DNA from: Saccoglossus kowalevskii
Lineage: Eukaryota > Hemichordata > Enteropneusta > Harrimaniidae
Length of the DNA: 64,000 nt
NCBI RefSeq assembly: GCF_000003605.2
Contig: NW_003149775.1
Location: 57,658 to 121,657 of the forward strand
Reading direction: 5' to 3'
In this document: piece by piece, positions 36,801 through 48,549 of the stretch
Layout: each line of letters begins with the position of its first letter
Numbering within the stretch: the stretch's first letter is position 1
Made by a program: the position numbers and the translations under genes
Notes under the pieces: model-generated
Told to the model about the DNA's origin: nothing
The model's input: only the letters and a program-made list of their open reading frames with translations
Databases searched by the model: none

Positions 36801-39800
36801 TTTCTAATATGATTTGTATTCAATGTCTTTCCTCAGAAACTCCATGCAAAAAAGTCGCACACAAAAACATCCATAAATATTATAATTTGTGAGTCATATA
36901 CTATTTGATTGCTATAGTACTAGTAAAAAAATTGTGTCATCAGCAAAATTTCGTTCGGGTACATATAGTGAAACAATTCTATCGAGGTATAAGATGGGTA
37001 TTTGTGGTTGTCACGAATTATTTAGAAAATTCAGACGAATATTATATTTCTGTTCAAAATAAAATTTCGTACTGGATGCAATAGACACAAATTTTGTGGC
37101 AAAAAGAACAGTAATCACTCTTTTCGCTATTATTTAAAATGCCCCCGAACGACCTTTGTTGACAAAAGTTATCGACCCGGATGAGTCATATCGGATAAAC
37201 CTTACAGATAATGAAAAGAAGAACAATTGCGTAATATAGTAATGATTTGTAGACAGTGCAGTATACAGCGTAATATTGCTGGTGCCACGATATGCCTGGG
37301 GTGTGTATTGTAAGTGTTGTCTCGCGAGATGTATTACGGCTCTCACATCAGTGCGAGCTGTCAGGTCTGCAACCGTACGTCATATAGGCCCGGTAATTCA
37401 GAGATATGTCAAAACTGAATATACCGACGCACTACACAAGGACATACTAAGAACACTGGATCGTGGTATTGCATATGCTCAAAATCATTCTCGTATGAAA
37501 GACAATTTGTGATTTTCTTGCGACCATGCCCACCCTGATAGAACCGACTCCCTATGAAAATAATTTGTACATACATTTGACAGAATGAGAAGTACACTCA
37601 TCCATACACGTATATTAGACGTCTTATGAACAACAAATAAAACAGTAAATACGTGACCATAAGTTGCTGTGCAGTATATAAACCTGTACAACATCGTACA
37701 CACATTGCGGTGTCTATCTCATATTCGTACTGTGACTTGTCTTGTTATATGACACTAAACTACCACCTTGCAAGGTTGTACATTGTAGCCTACTGATAAA
37801 TTCACATGTGGCGAAGGGTAACACATCGTATCTTTTATAGGTTAAATGTATAATAAGATTAGTATCGTTTTTTTTCAGGAAAGAATTTGCCAAACTTTCA
37901 AACACCCTAACCACCGAGAATTAAACTCGAATGACAGCGATAAATTCACACATTATAACAAGATAAATTCTTCAAAACAGTTTTTAATAGATGAAAACAC
38001 ATTTGAAATGCGATTATTGTGGACATGTCAAAGTCCGTCTTTATGATTTGAACTCGTTAAACATCAGAAGCGGCATCACATGCAATAGTTCCGTGATTAG
38101 ATGGTAAATTATACGTGTGAGTGTGCATCGTCAAATTATGGTACTCTGTCGTCCAAATATTGTACTCCGGCATATTGTAAATGAATAACATGAAATCTGT
38201 TGTTTTTTCGGAGGGGGGGGGTTATCGCAAATAGGTTATAGGTTTCACATCACAATTACAATTTAAATCAAGACGCGGTTCACGACTCTATTTTGAAAAC
38301 AACGTATGATATGCTTATATTTCTAACTGGCGGATTGGTACATTTAGAAGTGAGCATTCAGCCGTATCACACTCTCCTACATTGCTAATCTGCTTCATTT
38401 TGGGGCTTTTCGACATTGTGATGTTATTGTCATTTTTGTAATTGTGTGTACTTGATTCGTTGGTGCTATGTGTAAATATCCCTGCTTTCAAGTTTTACCT
38501 TGTCGTCTAAAGTGAGTTTAATTAGAATATCAATGCAACGGAAATCGACATGCACATTATAAACACAATATAGCGATACAATACACACTCATATACGGTA
38601 GTTAATAATTAGTAATTACCATGACAACAATAAAACACATATGCCGTTGATTTTCACCCTATGGATGTTGATATACTTTGCTGTCACTAAAAGTCCATTG
38701 ACATTGGGTTTGAATCTTTACTAATCGTTATTAATATGCTGTTACCTAGCAACACATTAACGCACAATATACTTGCGAGGGAAATATCCGAAAAATCATT
38801 TTAATAGTGTACAGATATGTGAATTAATAACATCTTAATAACACAGTGATCTAAACATAAACCAACTTGAGTTAACGTGATTTACGTTGTGATTTATGTT
38901 CGAATTAGGCTTCCTTAGCTACAGGATTGTGGATAAAAGTAATCAGTTTACAAAGTGTGTTTACGCTTGAATGCAAATACCCTACAAATACCTACTACTC
39001 CATGTATAATCTAATCGCGTATATATATCATTACTTGATGTATTGTGTAAAATAACGTTAATACTCATATTTGTGTAGTGTATAACGGTTGTCACTTGTG
39101 GAACACATTACATTCCATTTGGCGGCATTGACATTGAGCTGATTTGACCATGTCACGTGATACGTTCTTATGCCTCACAGATTAGATATTTCATAAACGT
39201 CTCATGCTGTTAAATTTTATAAATCGTGTTTTTTGTAAGGCGAAACGTTTATATATTTTTCAAAAAAAAATATCAGTATTCTGGTATTTTGGTTTTCTGC
39301 ATGAAACCGTTGATTCGATTATAAACAAAGTTAAAAGTTTTAAAACGGGTATACTCTGCTGACACATTTACTTATGGAACAGCAAATACACAGACACATA
39401 ATGCGTTGTATGAGAGGTTGATTCTAAGGAAATCACTTTTGACTTTTGGTGATTATAAATATTAAACTCGTTCTAGGGGAATACGTCACGCCTTGTAGCT
39501 ACGTAACGATTCGATTACATAAATGATAACACGAAGGAGGTTCAAATCGTTAATACCATTTTCTTTATAACAGTCAATCAATGAAGACTGTGTTTTTGAG
39601 AGATTTTGGTTAACGAACGACTGACCAACAAAATACTACTGTTGATTAGAACGACATTGCGTTCACCAATATACGTTATTGTGACGTCATCAAAGCGGTC
39701 CGTCACTAGAGAGCGCGATTTATCGGAATGGCCCATTGTGGGTGACGTCTTTCCGTCTGTATGTTAAGCATATGACATAACGTTTCCGCTCATGGCAGAT

Positions 39801-42800
39801 CACGTCTTCTATGTGTTTTATACAATTTCAAGGTCATATCTCAATTGCAACAGTCTGTATGTGTTTTACCGCGTTAACAACATTCTATTTATTTAATATT
39901 ATGTGTTAAACATATATGTATATTTGGTGTTCTATTAAAATTGTTAAGGTCTTGGTATCTTGTTTTTGTTTGTCTCAAAGATCACTTATTTTTGAAATGA
40001 AAAACAAACAAACATATATCAGGGACAGTATAGTCACCAAAATAACATTGCGATGTACGATTGAGTATATCTATATAATTATCCCAATGGATAGTATGGA
40101 AATAAGCAGTATATCAACGGTGCAGAACTGTAATGCACTGGGATGCTTACTTATTCCGAGTGTCCATTTCACAACAAATAACATCGTCGTTCTAATGATA
40201 TTTAGGGGTTAATATGTGGTCTAAAAAATTGTATTATTCATTATGTGAAGCCAGACTAGTATATATACATCGCTTCAAGCTCCATAGTTATCGATGTAGT
40301 CATACATCCAAGCAACATGTAGTCTTAGTAGCCAGTTATGCATAGTGTGTTAGATACAACGTGAATGCAAGTTAGTAACCAAGATATCCTACCGTTGTCG
40401 TAGGAAGACTAGTGTAGTGAAATGAATGCTTTAAGTCGGGTACTTTCATATACAGCTTAAGTTGTGTTTACATCTAATAGGTTTTCCGCTAGAAGCTAAT
40501 GAGGCTTTTACACGCAATATGATGCAATTAATATCTTCTGTGTTTGTCGGGGATTTATTGCAAAAACGCAATAACCATGCTCAATGAAGGTAATCGAAGT
40601 ATGATTTATCTCACACAAACTGCACAGTTCTATTATGGTCGTAGATTAGTTACGTTTGCAGGCAATTATCGAGATATTTGTTTAAAATAAAGAATCCTAG
40701 GCTGCCCTAGACTTAAGTGACATTAAATTGAATTACGTCACACAAGCAGAAATACACGGTTCACTGTTATTAAAAACAACAGACTAATTTGTACTTGATT
40801 GGTAAATTCATAAATTTCTGATTACAAATATTCAATTATCGGTAATTCCTAAAATAACTCTTTTGCAAGTGACGTTCAGTTTACTCTCTTCGTTTACAAA
40901 ATATATGAACAGATTGGAAGAAGGATTGTAATGGCCTTTCACGTATTTCACATATTCCATCATACCTTTCCTTCAATACACTTAAAAACATTTGTGATAA
41001 ATTTAATTTTCGTAAATAAAAAAACAAATGTATAAACATGGATAGAATAGATTACGCCCAGTTTGGGTGAAAATAAATTCATAAACCAATTTAGCGCATC
41101 TTGCTAGATCGTCACATCAGGTTACGTCATCAGAACTAATACTATGCTTTCAAAACATGCCCTCTTCTGAATCCATAGCAAGGGGTTCACATATATTCAT
41201 CGAAACTTGATATAAATGTCATATCCCTGTGTCGGCAGATATTGGTATATAGTCGGTAACACACACACAGTCATAGCGATATTGTTAGAACCATTCAATG
41301 TATCCATTAACAAATAGTAATACAAACTAATCACCTACTGCTCATTCAAAGTCAATGATTTAACTGGCCGCTAGTACTTGAAGATTCGTTTCCATGCGAC
41401 AAGGTGACGTCACAATAATGGCATTGGGAATGCGTCTGAAAGGCGCAATTGACAATGTATACACATATGAGGAGAGCGCAAATTACTCTTTTGCATACAT
41501 ATTACTTTAACTTGCAATTGTTAATCAGAACTATTGAATGTCAACAATTGTCAGCTTTTACTCGATTTATATTTTCCAAGATTTCAATTTCTATTCATTT
41601 CTGAACATAGAGTAAGACTTGTAACTTTAGAAATTAAAACATGTTATGTAGTAATGATATCTGATTGGTTTATTCCATGTTGTATATAATAACGGAAACA
41701 GTTTAGTTGACTCTCTGGTGATGTGATTAGCTTGTGTTTTACGATCATAGCTTGCACCAGGAAGAGAATTGACAATGTGTGCATTATGACCATCATCACG
41801 CATATATAAATTATTAGAACGTGCCTGTATAGCTTGTTCAGCATTAGAATAAAGTGAGTAAGATTGTTGCCACCAAGAGAAAGCATTATTTTTAATGAAC
41901 GATAAACAATTGAATTATTGATTGAAATTTGCATATTACACCACGCATAATGCATTACCTGATTACGACAATAAATGCAATGGATGACAGGGAGATTACA
42001 CGTATATACTCGCTCAGTGAATCAGTAAACAAAATCCAGCGAAAATACCATTTTCTTATATTTTACATTGAAAATTAATTCCAGCTAAAAATACGTAATT
42101 TACAATATATTGTGAATCATCTGTGTCTGGTTTCGTTTATTATCACATTTGCATATATTCTGACAAAAACGGCATAACTTGTGTACATTCTACGTACTGA
42201 AATTTACTTGGTTCGATAAACATAAACATAAACACTAAAATCATTTGATTTAAAATAAACATTTATATATTCTTAAAAACCGTAATTAAAATGATAACAA
42301 TTTAATGAAATGATATCCCAAAGGATATCCCAAATACAAGAAAACAAATATTTACACTGATTTGGATTGGACTGGGACAGTTATTTAAATCGAATTCTGA
42401 ATCTAATTCTAGAATCTAAAATTTAGACAAATCATATTTCTCAGTTATGAATTCCCGGCGTTTAATATGAAATAAATTGTTAATATTTTATCGTATAAAT
42501 TGTCGAAATGATGAAGGCGACATAATCATAGAATACCACCACAAACTCCCACAGTGTACGTGCTATATGGCTATTGAAATGTAAAGAAAGCCTAATTCAG
42601 TCAAATTCTATTTCTTGTATAATTACATTGAGCTTTATTGTAAACCAATATTCAGAATTCTTGTTAATATTTAGGTTATTAATGGAACACGATTTTTAGT
42701 AGTGGGTGAAGTCCGGTGAAATGAAAATAGCAATTACTCCGATAAATGGAGACTGTGGTTTGCCATGGAACTGTACTCGGTACTCTATTTTCTGCTGTGT

Positions 42801-44186
42801 CACCTTAAAATCTCGCAACCTTGGCATATTCGTGAATTGAGAAATAATCCAATCTAAAACGGTCAGTCACCTTTACATACAACATCCGGAGCGATAATAA
42901 CCCACTATTTTCCTACATTACACTTTTCAAAACTTTGGTATCTGATATACAGGTTAGCCATGTTTAGATGCAATATTGCTGGTACGATTCATATGCAATA
43001 CGTTATTGTAAGATAATCACGTCTCTTGTTATAACATGTGGTATACAATGAATGGGCTGCATTTCTGATGAATAATAATTATATAACATACTATACTGCG
43101 TTGATTTTCAGACTACAATAACCATATGCAATAATAAAATTGATATTTTGTGATTCGTGACACTAGTGACATTTACATGTAATAATCAAACGATTCGATT
43201 AGCCCGGGCGTCAAAGTATAGTTTTGTCACAGATTTAAACAGAATATTTTCTGTTTTATTTTGATAAATTATGTAAATTTTGTCTAAAATTACCCAAACA
43301 ATACATAAAAACAGGCGAAATGTTGCACTAAAATTTGCCAAGTACGTTTATGACGCTTAATTGGTTATTGACACTAGGGATAGAGCAATACAAGTAAAAG
43401 TCACATTCTGAAACACCTTATATTCGTGCTGGTTTGTAGCTTGCTATAAAAAAAGACATGTTATGTGTGAGAAACTAACAGCACATACAGTGCTTCGGTC
43501 ACCGTATAAAATTATCTCAGTATTCGGTATCTGAGACGACTGTTACTATATTGCCGTGTGATAGTGCAGTAGCCATACAATCACACATATGTTTGCATGC
43601 CATACGTAAAGTCTTGTTCTTGTTCGAGTATTACCATGTAGTAGTATTTGTTTCAAAATTGTACATTGATATAGCTATAATGTAGGATATCAAGTAATAA
43701 GGGACATAATATATGACATATATAGCGTGGTGTCTGTATACACTGTCAATGTCTAAGCCAGTATACTTACAAATATTTACCCTAAAATCCACCCTTGTGT
43801 AAATGTTAGTATATAGTTAATGACAACATATATCCCAATTATGCATACTAGTTACGTAACAATATGCGTTCGATTATGGGGAGTTCGTACCGAGTGCCAC
43901 GCTTTGAAGTTATTTTCAATGTCTCAAGACTCAAGTTCGGTGTCTAAAATGTACTTGTTCCAAATAAAATGTATAGCAATTTCTAGATAATCTGTTGGGT
44001 TTATCCTTAAAAAGTATTTGCTGATGGTCCATGTTGCTATGTTACATGTGTTAAACAGAATGCTACTAATGAGACATTACGTGCACAACGGAACCATGCA
44101 ATGTACATATTACAATACGTTCATCTAGATCGTTAGCATACGGCAGCTAGTTCTCAATTTAAATTGTAGACACCATGTTTCCCTAC
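33823..44186. other. intergenic, about 10 kb, no gene recognised
   Basis: AT-rich with scattered short ORFs on both strands. The longest, on the minus strand near 41611-41955, is open in two frames at once, which argues for stop-poor sequence rather than a gene. No tandem array or inverted-repeat element recognised. Confidence 0.45.
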
Positions 44187-44297
44187 CTTTGTTCTTCTAA
44201 CGATATGGTCAACGTCAGCGACGAGTTCAGTTACACTGTGTCGCGTTTGCCTCAGCTCCCGGATGTGGGTTGCTGTACGTTTCAAATTGTTTCTCTT
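44187..44297 (-). CDS. isolated exon-like segment, 37 codons
   Basis: Flanked by acceptor CCGTGGCAG and donor AAG|GTAGGG, phase 0 to 0. The translation is strongly helical: KRNNLKRTATHIRELRQTRH then SVTELVADVDHIVRRTK, with heptad-like Leu/Val/Ile spacing. G+C is higher than in its surroundings. No partner exons were found within several kb on either side, so it may be an orphan exon, part of a gene with very long introns, or chance. The plus strand over the same bases has a 47-codon ORF starting MFPYLCSSND that looks less protein-like. Confidence 0.25.
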
Positions 44298-45650
44298 CTG
44301 CCACGGTTACTAAAATAACCGTGCTTCCAACTAAGAGACTGCTGGATGAATGTTGCATCACTTGAGCCCTCGTACGTTCACTTTAATATGACTTTGCTGT
44401 TAACTCTCCGTTCTAATGTGTTTTTTCGGGGTCACATGACCATTTCAATTGTTTCGCAATTAGCTGATTAATCTCCATGACAATATGTATCAACACTTCA
44501 TTTCAGTATTTTTCAAATTGCTCGGTCATCCATCTGAGCCTGAATAAATCGCCATGGTAACACGATTATGATAACTAACTATAATTTGTTATTGACGTTG
44601 ACATAATTTATTATTAGTGCGTTACTGAGAAGTTGTACAATTATAGTGTGGTGGAAACTATTGTGTTATTTTATATCAATTGCAAGTAAAATAGCACCAT
44701 TGCAAATACTTGTAATAAATCACGTGACTGGAAAGCAGATGGGCTGAGATAAGCGTCAATGATGTCGATGCTATAGGGTAATAGGTCCGCGCAATCATCG
44801 CAATCATATTGGAAAGTCAGACTTGAAAGGACTATTTATTGTCGGTGCATCAACTAGATGCAAAAACGTAAATTCAGCGCTCAAGCCGATCCATGCATCT
44901 TCAGCTATCCGATACCTTCGCATTATATTTCTAGGACAGAGTCGTAACGATGTGAAATAAATTGATTTCTTTTTTTGACTCGCCTTCGACGAGTTTGTGT
45001 AAACTTATGTCAGGTACCTCTATCGATGGCCCTTGTTCTCCTTGGTTGACTTATCAATTTAGCTTCATAAAAACGATATACGTTTCTCGCACCTTTCACT
45101 TCTGGTACCGTTCAAATCACATTTAAAATTATGTATGTATGTGATTATTTATAAACACACGAATTATTCGCTGAGTTGCAGTCGGCATAACGGGCCAATC
45201 ACAGCACAGAAACTACAATAATGAAGGTTCTTAACAATATTCAAACGCACTCAATTTAAAAAGGACGTTGTGTTGGCCACTGCATGCTGCATTCGATTCT
45301 TTGGATAAGTCCGTTCTAACTCACTGTCACCGACTGCGTTTTGCAATTACCTGGCACATTTATACAATGGTTTATTTCCTATCAATCATTCAATATCTCC
45401 TTTGACTCTTTTCTCGTCAACATTGTCGCCATCTAATTTGTGTATCGGTGCGCTAAAGAACCCATCCTGTTTACACTGTACACCGCCCTCTTGTGGCGAC
45501 ATATTTACTCTTCATACATTTATGTTATACTTTATGTCGACGATTCTAAGCTATATATGCTATGTTATAAACCATTTGATTCAATAAATCCGCTAGAGAA
45601 GTGTATTACGCGCACCAGTGTACCATGTATTTCTATAGGCTCTGCGCGAG
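44298..45650. other. intergenic, nothing recognised
   Basis: Only a short inverted repeat (CACGGTTA...TAACCGTG, 44314-44335) stands out. The plus-strand ORFs at 45402-45766 lack start context, splice and domain support. Confidence 0.4.
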
Positions 45651-46390
45651 CTCTATGTGCCCTCTACGAGATCACAAGTGTGTCCTCTCTCCTTCTACGA
45701 GATCACAAGTGCGCCCTCTATGTTGCAAAACGAATCTGTTTTTTTAAGGTAGAAGCCTGGTCATAATTTTTGACAAAATTGATCATAACTCGCATGACAA
45801 TGTTCATTAGTTTATTATGTACAATCATGAAGCTAATGGCTCATGGTACAATGAAATAGCATTAATTTGTTATGCTTTTTGAGAAACGTGTCCTAATATT
45901 TCTTGAAAATTGCTATTTTTAGAACAATTCCATAAAACACAATGTTAAAGAAAAATTTCATTTTTTGACACTTTTTAAAACCAGGATTTTTTAAATAATT
46001 CAGAACAACAAAAGTACTCCATCTTTAACAAGGCTACATTTTGAGATATTGCATAATATCTCTGCCATAGAAACCTGTGGTAAAAGTGTTATAATAGTGT
46101 CAAAATGGCGATTTTCCACTGAAATACAACCATCAATTTCTCGAAAAAAAAACTGGTGACCCCCAACTTTTTTTAGATCAATATCCTTAAATTGCCTTGG
46201 AGTACAATTTATTGCAAAATAAATAAATTCTGGGTTTTTTAATTTATGAGTAAGTGTGGACAACTATGACGCGAGTATTAGGATCACAAGTGCGCCCTCT
46301 ATTTTATAAAGCGAATCTTGTTAGTGAATATGTCTTTGAGTAAGTGTGGTCCAAATATACGAGTATTGGTATCACAAGGGCACTTTCGTT
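45651..46390. repeat. direct repeats flanking a 540-bp insert
   Basis: GATCACAAGTGCGCCCTCTA occurs at 45701-45720 and again at 46282-46301 (last base differs in context), each followed by related sequence ending CGAATCT. A diverged copy lies at about 45669-45690 and an 85-bp partial tandem copy (GAGTAAGTGTGG...CGAGTATTGG) at about 46333-46386. The intervening 45745-46245 is AT-rich. Its minus strand has an 87-codon ORF (46263-46000) starting MSTLTHKLKNPEF, of unknown nature. It looks like an insertion into a tandem repeat, but no element family is recognised. Confidence 0.5.
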
Positions 46391-46487
46391 CTATCCCCGT
46401 TCACTATATCAGAAAGAAAGCAACTTCCAATAATGTCTTTTGATTCTATGTATATGTCATGAATTTGTTTTTGCGTATCTGTTAACC

Positions 46488-47039
46488 GACTTAATTAGCT
46501 GATTATTAGCGAATTGCTGTGTTATGTCTGTCATCGTTTAGGCCTATTTGAAGTTTTGGACGGAACTTGGCTCAGTGATTTGGAACTAATTACCAGATAA
46601 GCGCCGCTATTCAGACTACTCATTTTGACAGTTTATATTCATAGTTATTAATGTAGTGAACGATTAATCAAAAGATATGACGTATTCAGTACTTAGTGTG
46701 ATTGGCTTTATGATTGAAGGTTACGCCCTAGAGTCTTTTACTGTTTTGTAATTGGTTAGAGTTTTGAAAATGAATAAAGAGAGTTTGAGTTGGTCTTGGC
46801 GAATACTCCACGACAGACGCAGTCGAGAGTCCAGTCCAGGGGCGAGCCTTGAGGCAGTCCAGTCTTGGGCGAGTCTTGGCACAGCCTTGAGATAGTCTTG
46901 GGGATTTTTTCCCCAGGGCGCTGTAAGGCGTAAGTGACTTTCCCGATCCCGTACCTCAAGGGGACGAGATAGAGAGACGAGACGAGTTTTCCCCCTGGCA
47001 AGTGTGGAGAACCCAGAGGAAAAGAATTTACCCCTGACA
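46488..47039 (+). repeat. dispersed repeat R, copy 1 (possible solo LTR)
   Basis: About 550 bp homologous, in inverted orientation, to 63293-63759. Both begin ACTTAATTAG and end near CCCCTGA. They share TCAAAAGATATGACGT, TTAGTGTGATTGGCT, GGTTACGCCCTA and TTGGTCTTGGCGA. Copy 1 has about 80 extra bases in its last third. Two internal poly-CAGTC/CTTGG degenerate stretches make the minus strand open for 106 codons (47076-46756); that ORF is not a gene. Its twin adjoins a Ty3/Gypsy fossil, so it may be an LTR, but TG...CA ends are not evident. Confidence 0.65.
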
Positions 47040-47403
47040 TATATATGATATTGTAAAATCTGATAAACTCGTGCACGTTGAAGATTTACTAATTTTCTGA
47101 GTAAATCTTGTAAAATAAAAAGTGATCTACAAAAAAATGTAATGTGCTCTCAGTATACGTACCCATTTCGCGAAACGACGAACTAAGCTGTGAAAACCAT
47201 CATAGGTCTTACCATGATAAGATGCGACTCACTAATGAACATCCCACTAACACGCACCGCTGCGATTCTGAACTGTCATCAACTCTAGTAAATAGTGTTC
47301 GGGCTTTGTGACCTCCAATTATTATATTGTTATATTATTGGTGACTACTGAATATACGAAATTATGAAAAGAAAAGACAGAAAATGTGCATGCTAAGATT
47401 TTT

Positions 47404-47699
47404 TTTTATTGCCGAAGTTGATTCCAATTGTTGAGCGAGTCAATTCAGTATATTGTGCTACAATACCATTTCAAGTACAATGTAACAGTATATTAAGTAC
47501 AATAGCCATACATCAATGTGCTCCACAAACCATGGCATTTGTACACCAAGAACGAGTTTACATTGTACGCACTTTGTGGAATCGTAAACATAATATTTAA
47601 AAATGTACAAGCAACTATATCTAACTATAGGCTGTCATACTATCTTACGTTTATGCATATTAATTTATGTTTTTGCATATTAATTCATGTTTATGCATA
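47404..47699 (-). terminator. 3' UTR and poly(A) signal of the subtilase
   Basis: On the minus strand the stop codon is followed by about 290 bases and then AATAAA (plus-strand TTTATT at about 47405-47410) inside an A-rich run. Confidence 0.5.
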
Positions 47700-47706
47700 T
47701 TAACAG
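47647..47706. repeat. 20-bp tandem repeat x3 overlapping the subtilase stop codon
   Basis: Units ATGTTTATGCATATTAATTC recur with exact 20-base spacing (GCATAT ends at 47660, 47680 and 47700). The last unit overlaps the TAA stop (47700-47702). Confidence 0.85.
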
Positions 47707-48549
47707 TTATGCAGTAGAGGGGTGCCATAGGCAAGTAGATTAACCGATTCAGTCCATGCTTCTACGTTGATCAGTGCGCCATCAGTGGCATCTTCTAAAA
47801 TTTTATCCAGCATAGCGGAATGGTTTAATGTGTCATTAACACCCAGCAAAGAAGCACACAGGCCTGCAATACAAATAATTACATTATTTAAGATATTGTG
47901 GAACGAGGTTGAATTCTAAGAAACGGGTTTGGAAATTTATGGAACGAGGTTTTGTATTTCATGGAAAGAGGCTGCAATATGAGAAGGAGGCTGAAATTTA
48001 TGAAACGAGGTTGAAGTTTAAAAAACGAGGTTTTGAAATTATGGTAAGAGGTTGAAATTTAAGGAACGTAGTTTTGAAATTTAAAGAACGAGGTTTTGAA
48101 ATTTATGAAACGAGGTTGAAATTATGAAACGAGGTTTAAATCTATGAAACGGAGTTGGAATTTTATGGAACGAGATTTGAATTTATGGAACGAGGCTGAA
48201 ATATTAAAACGATGTTTAAATTTATGAGACGAGGATGAAATGGTGGAATGAGATGGAAATGATGATGTCTTGTACAAACAATAATGTATTTATTATATCT
48301 AATCTACGTAATACAACACAATGACATCCCGCAAGTGTCACTTTGAACATAATACACTGATATTGATAATAACATACCTGCTACCAAAGGTGCTGAGAAG
48401 GAGGTTCCCGACCTTAAAACCACCTCGGTGTCACCGGTATGAGACGCAGACGGTAGAGCATACCCCGGAGCGTACAAGTCCACAGCGTACCCAATATTAG
48501 AAAATCCACATATTTTGTCCTTCTTCGAAGATGCACCGACAGTAATAAC
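47700..48549 (-). CDS. subtilase exons 7-8: nucleophile Ser and C terminus
   Basis: Exon 7 reads VITVGASSKKDK, then CGFSNIGYAVDLYAPG, then RSGTSFSAPLVA with the catalytic Ser. Exon 8 finishes LCASLLGVNDTLNH and ends GTPLLHNC before TAA. The 0.5-kb intron between them is largely filled by a degenerate tandem repeat. Confidence 0.9.

Noticed and set aside
41611-41955. Minus-strand stretch open in two frames (103 codons and about 95 codons)
   Set aside because: Two overlapping open frames indicate stop-poor sequence; neither has a recognisable domain or convincing splice sites.
46756-47076. Minus-strand 106-codon ORF in repeat R
   Set aside because: Lies in a dispersed repeat whose second copy does not keep the frame; composition reflects degenerate CAGTC/CTTGG runs.
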